NCBI RefSeq assembly: GCF_902810445.1
Contig: NZ_LR778175.1
Span: 1,631,001 to 1,695,000, forward strand
Direction: 5' to 3'
Length of the DNA stretch: 64,000 bases
From: Candidatus Nitrosacidococcus tergens
GTDB taxonomy: Bacteria; Pseudomonadota; Gammaproteobacteria; Nitrosococcales; Nitrosococcaceae
The position numbers and the translations under genes were made by a program. Shown piece by piece: positions 34,970 through 42,456 of this stretch. The stretch's first letter is position 1; each line of letters begins with the position of its first letter. The notes beneath the pieces are model-generated. The model made no database searches. It saw only the letters and a list, made by a program, of their open reading frames with translations, and was not told the origin of the DNA.

Positions 34970-36430
34970 CTAGTCCCTATGATAGTTAGGTGCTTCTTTA
35001 GTAATTGTTACATCGTGAACATGACCTTCCCTAACGCCTGCCGCTGTAATACGTACAAAATTTGTTTTAGTACGCATTGCTTCAATATTGGCACAGCCAG
35101 TATAACCCATACTAGAGCGTAATCCACCAATAAGCTGGTGAACTACAGGTGCTAAATTACCTTTATAGGGAACACGACCTTCAATCCCTTCAGGAACTAA
35201 TTTATCAGATCCTTCTTTATGATCCTGAAAGTAGCGATCGCTTGACCCCTGTTGCATTGCCCCTAGTGATCCCATTCCTCGATAAGCTTTATAAGCTCGA
35301 CCTTGATAAAGCTCTACTTCCCCCGGTGCCTCTTCAGTACCAGCAAACATGCCGCCTACCATTACTGTATGAGCACCTGCAGCAATCGCTTTAGCAAAAT
35401 CCCCTGAATAGCGAACTCCTCCATCTGCAATAAATGGGACATCACTACCTTTTAGTGCTTCAGCAACATTGGTAATGGCAGTGACTTGAGGTACTCCTAT
35501 ACCAGTTACAACTCGAGTAGTACAGATAGATCCTGGACCAATACCCACTTTTACACCATCAGCACCTGCTTCTATAAGTGCTTTAGCTGCTTCTCCAGTT
35601 GCGATATTGCCGCCAATCACTTGAATATTAGAATAAGTTGACTTAATCCATTTTATCTGGTCAAGCACTCCTTTAGAATGACCATGGGCAGTATCTACTA
35701 CCAATACATCTACTTCAGCTTCAATCAGTGAATTAATGCGATCCTTGCTTCCTTCTCCAATACCTACTGCTGCTCCTACCCGTAATCGTCCATATTCATC
35801 TTTGCAAGCTAAAGGATACTCAGTTGCTTTTTGAATATCTTTAACCGTAATTAATCCTTTTAGTTTAAATTGATCATTAACAACCAATATTTTTTCAATA
35901 CGATTTTTATGTAAAAGGTTAACCGCCTCTTCCCGATTAGCTTCTTCTGAGATGGTCACTAACCGTGATTTTGGAGTCATAATATTAGATACAGGGCTAT
36001 CAAAACGGGTTTCAAACCGTAGATCCCTACTAGTAACAATACCTACTAATTGTTCTTTTTCGACTACAGGTACGCCAGAAATTCGATGGGATCGAGTAAT
36101 TGCAAGCACTTCTCCAATGCTTGTTTCTGGTGTTACAGTAATAGGCTCACTAATAATACCGCTTTCAAATTTCTTTACTTTTCGTACTTCATTAGCTTGG
36201 TTTCTTATACTCATATTTTTATGAATAATGCCTATCCCACCTTCTTGAGCTAGACTAATGGCCAGTTTAGATTCAGTTACTGTATCCATAGCTGCTGAGA
36301 CAATAGGAATATTTAGTGTAATTGTACGACTAAGACGAGTCGTCAGAACGGCCTCTTTTGGTAAAATCTGCGAGTATGCTGGGAGCAGTAGAACATCGTC
36401 AAAAGTTAAAGCTTCTTGAATGATACGCAT
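34970..36430 (-). CDS. guaB: Inosine-5'-monophosphate dehydrogenase
   Basis: 486 residues. GuaB oxidises IMP to XMP, the committed step of guanine nucleotide synthesis. It opens MRIIQEALTFDDVLLLPAYS, carries the paired CBS regulatory domains (about 92-205; GVPVVEKEQLVGIVTSRDL), and has the catalytic loop GIGPGSICTTRVVTGIGVPQ (about 297-316) and the Arg-Tyr flap YRGMGSLGAM. It is the first gene of the guaBA operon; its promoter must lie in the nearly 700-base gap shared with the divergent iron-receptor array. Confidence 0.98.
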   Translation of the reverse strand: MRIIQEALTFDDVLLLPAYSQILPKEAVLTTRLSRTITLNIPIVSAAMDTVTESKLAISLAQEGGIGIIHKNMSIRNQANEVRKVKKFESGIISEPITVTPETSIGEVLAITRSHRISGVPVVEKEQLVGIVTSRDLRFETRFDSPVSNIMTPKSRLVTISEEANREEAVNLLHKNRIEKILVVNDQFKLKGLITVKDIQKATEYPLACKDEYGRLRVGAAVGIGEGSKDRINSLIEAEVDVLVVDTAHGHSKGVLDQIKWIKSTYSNIQVIGGNIATGEAAKALIEAGADGVKVGIGPGSICTTRVVTGIGVPQVTAITNVAEALKGSDVPFIADGGVRYSGDFAKAIAAGAHTVMVGGMFAGTEEAPGEVELYQGRAYKAYRGMGSLGAMQQGSSDRYFQDHKEGSDKLVPEGIEGRVPYKGNLAPVVHQLIGGLRSSMGYTGCANIEAMRTKTNFVRITAAGVREGHVHDVTITKEAPNYHRD

Positions 36431-37123
36431 AAAGAAGTTAGTAAATAAAATTTTTAATCTAAATTATACAGATTTTTCTCCATGGTAATATAGTCCAACT
36501 ATGGAGAACTTCTCTAGTTTAGAATTTGCTTACTATCAAGCTCTAAGCGAATTTCAGTTTATAGTTGAATATCTAGGGCGATAGGATCATGGGACCTTAT
36601 AGTAAGATTTTGAGAAATTAAAATTAGCTCTTGTCTATTCTTTAGGCAACACAAATAACTCCTATCTGCATTGCCTAGTTCCATATTAAAGTGGTATTTC
36701 TCAGAAATATCAGCACCAATTTACCTAGTCTTTATACAGAAATCTAGGGCTTATCAATAGATAATCATCATAAATAAAATACAAAAAACAAAGTCTTTAA
36801 TATTTTAATTATATCCTGCCGAGATAGTTCTTTAGAAAATTTATGACTATTTAATAAAAGAACGCTAGCCTATCAAATTTGTAATCGTACAACACCTATT
36901 ATGTGCAGTATAGGCCACCAATTTATATCTTAGGTAAATTAATTAAGATTTTTACTTAAGACCTTATTCTACATAGATCTTCTAGAAAGCCCCATCTACT
37001 TGTTTCTAACAAAATAAAGATAAATTTTTTATAAAAAAATATGCAAATGATATTAATTTTCATTTATACTAATGGATAGATGTTTTCATAACTTAATAAA
37101 AATATTTAAGCGTAGTTCATTTT
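36431..37123. other. Gene-free stretch between guaB and the receptor array
   Basis: About 690 AT-rich bases between divergent genes. It should carry the guaBA promoter at the left and the receptor promoter with a Fur-like box at the right (37045-37065). The only ATG-led frame I noticed is 27 codons at 36501-36584 (MENFSSLEFAYYQALSEF...), unsupported by a ribosome site, so I do not call a gene. I see no RNA fold or terminator signature. Confidence 0.5.
37045..37065 (+). promoter_or_regulatory. Fur-like operator before receptor gene 1
   Basis: AAATGATATTAATTTTCATTT is a near-palindrome (AAATGA ... TTCATTT) that resembles the 19-base Fur consensus GATAATGATAATCATTATC, about 60 bases before the receptor ATG. 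Its position in front of a siderophore receptor supports iron control; the match is weaker than the two copies downstream. Confidence 0.55.
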
Positions 37124-39241
37124 ATGAAGAATACAAATATATTTTCATCTCAATTAAAAATACCTAACTCAATCATATTACTTACATTCTTATCGAGTAT
37201 CTCTTTTGCTCAAGGGGCAGAAAAAATTAAAGAAGAAAAGAGTGAAGAAACCAAAAAACTAGATCCAATACAAGTACAAAGTGCTAAAGGAGAAAGTACC
37301 TATTTTCTTCCCAATACCAGTAGTGCTATGCGTACAGACACTCCTCTTAAAGACACCCCCCAAAGTGTTTACGTGTTGCCTAAAGAATTACTCCGAGATC
37401 AAAACGTACAATCTATCGGAGATGCCATGCGCAATGTCCCAGGGGTTACCGTAAATTTGGGAGAAGGTAATCGAGATGAAGTTGTAATTCGAGGGATCGA
37501 TACTAAATTTGATTTTTTTGTCAATGGACTACGTGATGATTCCGAATATTTTCGTGATCCCTACAACATAGAGCATCTAGATGTGCTCAAAGGATCATCA
37601 GGAATGATTTTTGGTCGAGGTAATGGAGGAGGTGTCGTAAACTTAGTCACTAAGCAACCTACCTTAACTCCTCATTATAGTATCAACTTAAACGGTGGTT
37701 ATTGGGATCACAAACGAGCTACTGTAGACTTTGGTGGACCTATTCCTGGAGATGTAGCCAGTTACCGTTTAAATGCCATGGTAGAGGACTCTGGTGGTTT
37801 TCGGGATTTTTTCTATCTCCATCGCTATGGGGTAGATCCAGAGGTTACCTTTCAAATTGATCCCAACACTAAGCTGACTATTGGAGGACAGCACCTCAAT
37901 GATAACCGATTAGCTGATCGAGGGATTGCCTCTCAGAATGGTCGTCCTGCAGATGTACCGATTGAAACATTCTTTGGTTCACCTACCCAAAATTTTTCTT
38001 ATCAGAATGTGGAAGAAGCTCATGGAATATTTGAGCATACCTTCGATGATTCCTTAAAAATTCAAAACTCTTTCCGGTTTATTCAAACGGTACATAATTA
38101 TCAAAATTTATATCCAGGCAGTGCAGTTTCAAGTGCAGGTACTGTCGATCTTTCAGGCTATCACCATGATAATACTCGAGATAATTTTTTTAACCGTACA
38201 GATATTATCTATAAAGTAGATACAGGTTCTATTCACCAAGAGATTATGAGTGGTTTAGTGGTTTCTCATGAAGAAGATAGTGATCTTAAAATTGATGCGA
38301 ATAAAATTACAGGGGTTTCTATTTTAGATCCAGTTGGGGTGGGTGTTTTTGATAAGGTCAGTAGAAATCGCCATGTTACAGGTACAGATATTGGTGTATA
38401 CTTGCAAGATCAAATTGCTTTTAATGAACATTGGAAGTTGGTGGCTGGGGCTCGCTATGATTGGTTTAAAGTAGTAGGTGATGATTTCTTAGGTGGTCCA
38501 CATACCGAACGCGTTGATAATACTTTTAGTCCTCGAGCAGGGTTAATTTATGAACCTACTAGCTTTGCTTCATTTTACGCCAGCTATGCTAAAACCTATA
38601 CTCCTCAAGGAGCTAACCTCGCTCTTTCTCTAAAAGATGCTTCAAATGCAGCTCTTGCTCCTCTTGTTTCCACTAACTATGAGATAGGGACTAAGTTTGT
38701 CATTCTTAAAGACAAACTTTCTGTCAATTCTGCCTTCTTCCGTCTTGACCTAGATAATGTAAATAGCCCAGATCCTAATGATCCTTCCATTCTAGTTCAA
38801 CTAGGTTCCCAAAGAAATGAAGGCTTTGAAGTCAGTGCTACTGGTGAAATTTTCCCCGGATTGCAAATTGTTGGTGGTTATACTCGTTTAAGTGCCCATC
38901 TTTTAACGGCTACCACCAGTGGTAATGCTGGGGCTACCGTTGGATTAGTGCCACAGGATCAATTTAATTTTTGGAGTACCTATGCTTTCACGCCTCACGT
39001 TGGCATGAGCGCAGGAGTAAATGCTCAATCGAGTATGTATACTTCCTTTAGTGATAAAGTACTTCTTCCCGGATATGTGCTGCCTCGAGCAATGATCTAT
39101 TACACCGATTTAAATTATCGAATCTCATTGAATTTTGACAACATATCCAATACAGTCTATTACCCTACTGCTGCTGGCGATAATCAGATTATGCCAGGGG
39201 CACCATTTAATGTAATGGCAAATTTTACTGCTACCTTCTAA
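37124..39241 (+). CDS. TonB-dependent siderophore receptor 1
   Basis: 705 residues. An outer-membrane gated barrel importing a ferric siderophore with energy from TonB. It has a signal peptide (cleavage near SISFAQGAEK) and an acidic/Lys-rich spacer. A likely TonB box LDPIQVQSA (about 48-56) precedes the plug domain (TPQSVYVLPKELLRDQNVQS, DAMRNVPGVTVNLGEGNRDE, DVLKGSSGMIFGRGNGGGVV). The barrel ends with FNVMANFTATF (terminal Phe). The plug matches the TonB-dependent siderophore receptor group that includes FhuE and Fiu. It is preceded by a Fur-like box and followed by a strong terminator. It is closely related to receptor 3 and to the stump at 41733, much less to receptor 2. The ligand cannot be read from sequence. 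Confidence 0.92.
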   Translation: MKNTNIFSSQLKIPNSIILLTFLSSISFAQGAEKIKEEKSEETKKLDPIQVQSAKGESTYFLPNTSSAMRTDTPLKDTPQSVYVLPKELLRDQNVQSIGDAMRNVPGVTVNLGEGNRDEVVIRGIDTKFDFFVNGLRDDSEYFRDPYNIEHLDVLKGSSGMIFGRGNGGGVVNLVTKQPTLTPHYSINLNGGYWDHKRATVDFGGPIPGDVASYRLNAMVEDSGGFRDFFYLHRYGVDPEVTFQIDPNTKLTIGGQHLNDNRLADRGIASQNGRPADVPIETFFGSPTQNFSYQNVEEAHGIFEHTFDDSLKIQNSFRFIQTVHNYQNLYPGSAVSSAGTVDLSGYHHDNTRDNFFNRTDIIYKVDTGSIHQEIMSGLVVSHEEDSDLKIDANKITGVSILDPVGVGVFDKVSRNRHVTGTDIGVYLQDQIAFNEHWKLVAGARYDWFKVVGDDFLGGPHTERVDNTFSPRAGLIYEPTSFASFYASYAKTYTPQGANLALSLKDASNAALAPLVSTNYEIGTKFVILKDKLSVNSAFFRLDLDNVNSPDPNDPSILVQLGSQRNEGFEVSATGEIFPGLQIVGGYTRLSAHLLTATTSGNAGATVGLVPQDQFNFWSTYAFTPHVGMSAGVNAQSSMYTSFSDKVLLPGYVLPRAMIYYTDLNYRISLNFDNISNTVYYPTAAGDNQIMPGAPFNVMANFTATF

Positions 39242-39270
39242 CACTGCATCACGTTTACTCCCTCTTGCTA

Positions 39271-39306
39271 GGCAGAGAAATTATTATTTCTCTGCCCTTT
39301 TTTTTT
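39271..39306 (+). terminator. Intrinsic terminator after receptor 1 (copy A)
   Basis: GGCAGAGAAA-TTATTA-TTTCTCTGCC followed by a run of more than ten T. A perfect 10-base-pair stem directly after the receptor 1 stop. Confidence 0.92.
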
Positions 39307-39333
39307 AAATAAAAATATTATCTAATTTACCTT

Positions 39334-39353
39334 GATAATGATAATTGTTATTA
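39334..39353 (+). promoter_or_regulatory. Fur box, copy A
   Basis: GATAATGATAATTGTTATTA against the Fur consensus GATAATGATAATCATTATC: the first 12 bases match exactly and most of the rest fits the inverted half. It now has no gene directly behind it; the next thing downstream is a palindrome and repeat copy B. Confidence 0.85.
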
Positions 39354-39364
39354 CTATATTTAAA

Positions 39365-39391
39365 GTGTAGCAGTAAAATTTACTACTACAC
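39365..39391. repeat. 27-base palindrome between the two direct repeats
   Basis: GTGTAGCAGTAAA and TTTACTACTACAC are inverted copies (12 of 13 positions pair) separated by one base. It sits in the 31-base spacer between the two terminator/Fur modules, where the missing gene would have been. Confidence 0.8.
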
Positions 39392-39426
39392 TCTAAACAC
39401 TGCATCACTTTTACTCCCTCTCTCTA

Positions 39427-39462
39427 GGCAGAGAAATAATATTTTCTCTGCTCTTTTTTTTT
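39427..39462 (+). terminator. Intrinsic terminator, copy B
   Basis: GGCAGAGAAA-(short loop)-TTTCTCTGC followed by nine or more T. It is the same hairpin as copy A with small changes, yet no gene ends just before it, so it is a leftover of an array unit. Confidence 0.85.
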
Positions 39463-39490
39463 AAATAAAAAAAATTATCTAATTTACCTT

Positions 39491-39510
39491 GATAATGATA
39501 ATTGTTATTA
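39491..39510 (+). promoter_or_regulatory. Fur box, copy B, before receptor gene 2
   Basis: GATAATGATAATTGTTATTA, identical to copy A, 50 bases before the receptor 2 ATG. A ribosome site AAGGGGAT follows at about 39546-39553. Iron-dependent repression of receptor 2 by Fur is the likely reading. Confidence 0.85.
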
Positions 39511-39559
39511 CTATTTTTAAATAGCTTTTTTAAAATTAAAGTTAAAAGGGGATAGTGAT

Positions 39560-41692
39560 ATGCAAAAAACCTCGATGGTATTTGCCATCATAATATTATT
39601 AGCAATAGCTCCAGTTCAAGGAGCAGAAAAAGAGAAGGGAGAAAAAACTAAAGAAAATACAACTGATGAAGAAACTAAAAAATTAGAACCCGTTACGGTC
39701 ATGGGTAGAAAACTCTCCCCCTATAGAGTGGATACCAACACCGCACTGGGAACCGACACCCCAGTACTGGATACCCCTTTTTCTATTACTCCAATCCCCA
39801 GACAAGTTCTCAATGATCAAGCCGCCCAATCCCTAGAGGATGCAGTCCGTAATACTCCCGGGGTTTCAATCAATCTAGGTGAAGGTAATCGAGACCAGCT
39901 TATTATTCGCGGTGTCAGCACTAATTCCGCTTTTTTCATGAATAATATGCGAGATGATGCTGAGTACTTTCGACCGCTCTATAATGTAGATCATATCGAT
40001 ATCCTAAAAGGACCGTCGGCAAGTCGGTTCGGCCGAGGAAACGCCAGCGGTATCGTCAATTTTGTGACCAAACAAGCAGAACGTCGAGAAATACGCCATA
40101 TTATGGTAGAAGGTGGCGGCGGCAATAATGCATCTCCCTGGGGCCATTTCCGAAGCCAGCTTGATTTCGGTACTCCTATGGGCGACTCCAGCGCTTTCCG
40201 TATTATGGGAATGGGAGAAACTTCAGGAAGCTTTCGTGATTTCTACTTTCTTAATCGCTATGCAGTTAACCCAGAATTCCATTTTGAACCCGATGACCGC
40301 ACCCAAATCGATCTGAATTTATCCTACCTTAATGATAATCGTCTTGATGATCGAGGCATCCCTTCTCAAAATGGATTACCAATTGATGTTAGCCGTAGCC
40401 AATTCTTTGGCTCTCCTAACCAAAATAGATATTACTCTCAAGTTACGGCAGGTTATTTTAACATCGAACACCAATTCGACGAGCACCTGAAAATACGTAA
40501 TAAATTTTATGTATTTGATAATACCCATAATTTCAGCAACTTTGCCCCCGCTACTTCCGTCAACGAAGACGGTATGTTTCAATTTCTAGGTTATCAGAGC
40601 CTGACTCAGCGTATCAGTTATCAGGATCGTGTTGAGATTATTAGCGATTTTAACACCGGAGGAATAAAGCATCAGGTACTAAGTGGTGCAGACTATACCT
40701 GGCAACGAGATTGGGCCAGCGTAGTTTCTCCCCAAGGGGGATTTGATCTGCCGCAATTTTTCTCCATAAACAACTCGCTCCTTACCACCGAGGTGCCCTT
40801 GACGAGCTTAAGTCGAAATAACCACATTGCTGCGGATGAAATCGGCGTTTTCCTACAGGATCAGATTGCTTTTAATGAGCACTGGTCTATATTACTGGGC
40901 GCCCGTTATGATCGATTTACGGTGAATACACAGTTTCTTGCAGTAAACGCTACCCAGCAACAAACGAATGACACTTGGTCACCCCAACTCGCCTTGATGT
41001 ACAAACCAGTTGAGTTTGACACGATGTACTTTAGTTTCAGCCGAAATTACATTCCAACTGGTGCCAATCTTTCCAGCTCAATTTCAACGCCAGGCACTAA
41101 TATATCACCAGAAAGATCCGATCAATATGAGTTTGGTAATAAACTCAGCCTAGTAGATGATAAATTACTAATGACTCTTGCTTTTTTTCAAATCAATTTA
41201 ACCAATATACCAGGCGAGCTCCCCAACGGTAGCCCTGAAGCAATCTCTATCGGTAAACAGCGAATGAAAGGTATTGAGTGGTCTACCAATGGTAGTATCA
41301 CCGATCAATGGAATATTTTTGCCAATTACACCTATATGCCAGAAGCTAATAATTTAGTAGCGGTCGTAGGTACTGCTGCTGGTGCTCGAGTGGGTCTAGT
41401 ACCACGCAATCAGTTTTCCATCTGGTCTACTTATGACATTAATAAACATTGGGGTTTTGGGGCTGGCGTTCATGGAGAATCTAACCGGTACGCCACATTT
41501 ACCGATCAGGTCACCCTACCTACTTATGCCGTAGGGGATCTTATGGCCTACTACCAAACAAAAGGTTATCGCTTCCAAGTGAACCTAAATAATGTCTCTG
41601 ATCAAACCTACTATGCAACGGCCCAAGCAGACAACCAAATTATGCCTGGAATGCCTCGTAGCGTATTCGCTAGTGTGAATATAGATTTCTAA
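39560..41692 (+). CDS. TonB-dependent siderophore receptor 2 (divergent, richer in G and C)
   Basis: 710 residues, same architecture as its neighbours: signal peptide (MQKTSMVFAIIILLAIAPVQ), acidic spacer, likely TonB box LEPVTVMG, plug (TPFSITPIPRQVLNDQAAQS, DAVRNTPGVSINLGEGNRDQ, DILKGPSASRFGRGNASGIV), and a barrel ending SVNIDF. Much of the coding sequence uses visibly more G/C-ending codons than receptors 1 and 3, and its barrel is more distant from theirs. It keeps the Fur box of the array in front and is followed, about 40 bases on, by the stump of an older receptor. It therefore looks like a receptor that arrived by recombination into a resident copy. Confidence 0.92.
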   Translation: MQKTSMVFAIIILLAIAPVQGAEKEKGEKTKENTTDEETKKLEPVTVMGRKLSPYRVDTNTALGTDTPVLDTPFSITPIPRQVLNDQAAQSLEDAVRNTPGVSINLGEGNRDQLIIRGVSTNSAFFMNNMRDDAEYFRPLYNVDHIDILKGPSASRFGRGNASGIVNFVTKQAERREIRHIMVEGGGGNNASPWGHFRSQLDFGTPMGDSSAFRIMGMGETSGSFRDFYFLNRYAVNPEFHFEPDDRTQIDLNLSYLNDNRLDDRGIPSQNGLPIDVSRSQFFGSPNQNRYYSQVTAGYFNIEHQFDEHLKIRNKFYVFDNTHNFSNFAPATSVNEDGMFQFLGYQSLTQRISYQDRVEIISDFNTGGIKHQVLSGADYTWQRDWASVVSPQGGFDLPQFFSINNSLLTTEVPLTSLSRNNHIAADEIGVFLQDQIAFNEHWSILLGARYDRFTVNTQFLAVNATQQQTNDTWSPQLALMYKPVEFDTMYFSFSRNYIPTGANLSSSISTPGTNISPERSDQYEFGNKLSLVDDKLLMTLAFFQINLTNIPGELPNGSPEAISIGKQRMKGIEWSTNGSITDQWNIFANYTYMPEANNLVAVVGTAAGARVGLVPRNQFSIWSTYDINKHWGFGAGVHGESNRYATFTDQVTLPTYAVGDLMAYYQTKGYRFQVNLNNVSDQTYYATAQADNQIMPGMPRSVFASVNIDF

Positions 41693-41732
41693 AAGGGGTT
41701 CCCGCATTTCTGTACTAACCAGCGACCCTGTA

Positions 41733-41995
41733 TGTATGATTTTACACCTCATTTTGGGATGGATGCTGGCGTGACTAGTCAGTCTAGCATGTATACTACA
41801 TTTAGCGATAAAGTATTATTACCTGGTTATACGCTTGCTAATGCGATGTTTTACTACAAAGCTCTAAATTATCGAGTCTCTTTGAACCTTGATAATATAA
41901 CTAATACGATTTATTACCCTACTGCTGCTGGTGATAATGAAATTATGCCAGGGGCACCGTTCAATGTAATGGCAAATTTTACTGCTTCATTCTAG
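41733..41995 (+). pseudogene. C-terminal stump of a fourth TonB-dependent receptor
   Basis: 87 codons beginning at YDFTPHFGMDAG and ending FNVMANFTASF plus stop. They align with the last ~85 residues of receptors 1 and 3; the final 60 bases are almost the same at nucleotide level. No signal peptide, plug or most of the barrel remains, so it cannot work as a receptor. It begins about 40 bases after the stop of receptor 2 and is followed by its own hairpin. Reads as the remnant of a resident receptor gene whose front was replaced by receptor 2. Confidence 0.88.
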
Positions 41996-42456
41996 TACCT
42001 TTCTCTAGACAGAGAAATATTCATTTCTCTGTCTAATCTTTTATCAACTGGATATATCATCTAACACAATAGCAAGTTCCAACACTTTATTTTAATCCAC
42101 CCTTTTTTTCTCTCTTAAATAAGGAATAAAAAGTACGGTATTTCACAGAATTTTTTTAAATATTTCGTGAAATCACAAAGTATTTTTTTATTAAAAAACC
42201 ATTGATTCAATAATTCACTGTTTTCTTAGCTAAAAATAGATTGGCATATTAATTGCTTTATCTTATGAACCAGTTTATTAAAATCGATTTCTCTACTTAA
42301 GCTGTTACTTTTTCATAGTACATGTGAAGCAGGTTGCTACCAATAGGAGTTTAAATTACATATAGCTCTATTCGTCTTATAACAAAATTGTTAAAAATGT
42401 TAACCATTATACCCTCAATTGACATCTATTTCTATTATTAATTTTGGAGTATAGCT
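41996..42456. other. Gene-free stretch before receptor 3
   Basis: About 460 bases. It opens with a terminator hairpin and holds an inverted repeat ATTTCAC (42140-42146) / GTGAAAT (42167-42173) of unknown meaning. I do not see a Fur box as clear as those before receptors 1 and 2. A ribosome site TTTGGAG precedes the receptor 3 ATG. Confidence 0.5.
42007..42042 (+). terminator. Terminator after the receptor stump
   Basis: AGACAGAGAAA-TATTC-ATTTCTCTGTCT followed by AATCTTTT. The stem is a variant of the terminators after receptor 1, supporting that the stump kept the 3' flank of an array member. Confidence 0.8.

Larger units (their letters stand above)
39240..39364. repeat. Direct repeat copy A: receptor 3' flank, terminator and Fur box
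   Basis: Starts at the stop codon of receptor 1 (AACACTGCATCAC...), runs through the terminator hairpin and an A/T stretch, and ends just after the Fur box. Copy B at 39396-39521 is the same along its whole 125-base length with only about ten differences by eye. Confidence 0.9.
39396..39521. repeat. Direct repeat copy B: receptor 3' flank, terminator and Fur box
   Basis: Second copy of the module at 39240-39364, offset 156-157 bases. It begins at a position equivalent to a receptor stop codon (TAAACACTGCATC) and contains its own hairpin and Fur box. It supplies the promoter region of receptor 2. Confidence 0.9.

Noticed and set aside
36501..36584. 27-codon frame in the guaB-receptor gap
   Set aside because: Too short, no ribosome site, not followed by related frames; noted only in the description of the gap.
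41732..41995. Stump of the fourth receptor as an independent 87-residue gene
   Set aside because: It has no ribosome site or signal peptide and matches only the last barrel strands of its neighbours, so a gene remnant is the better explanation.
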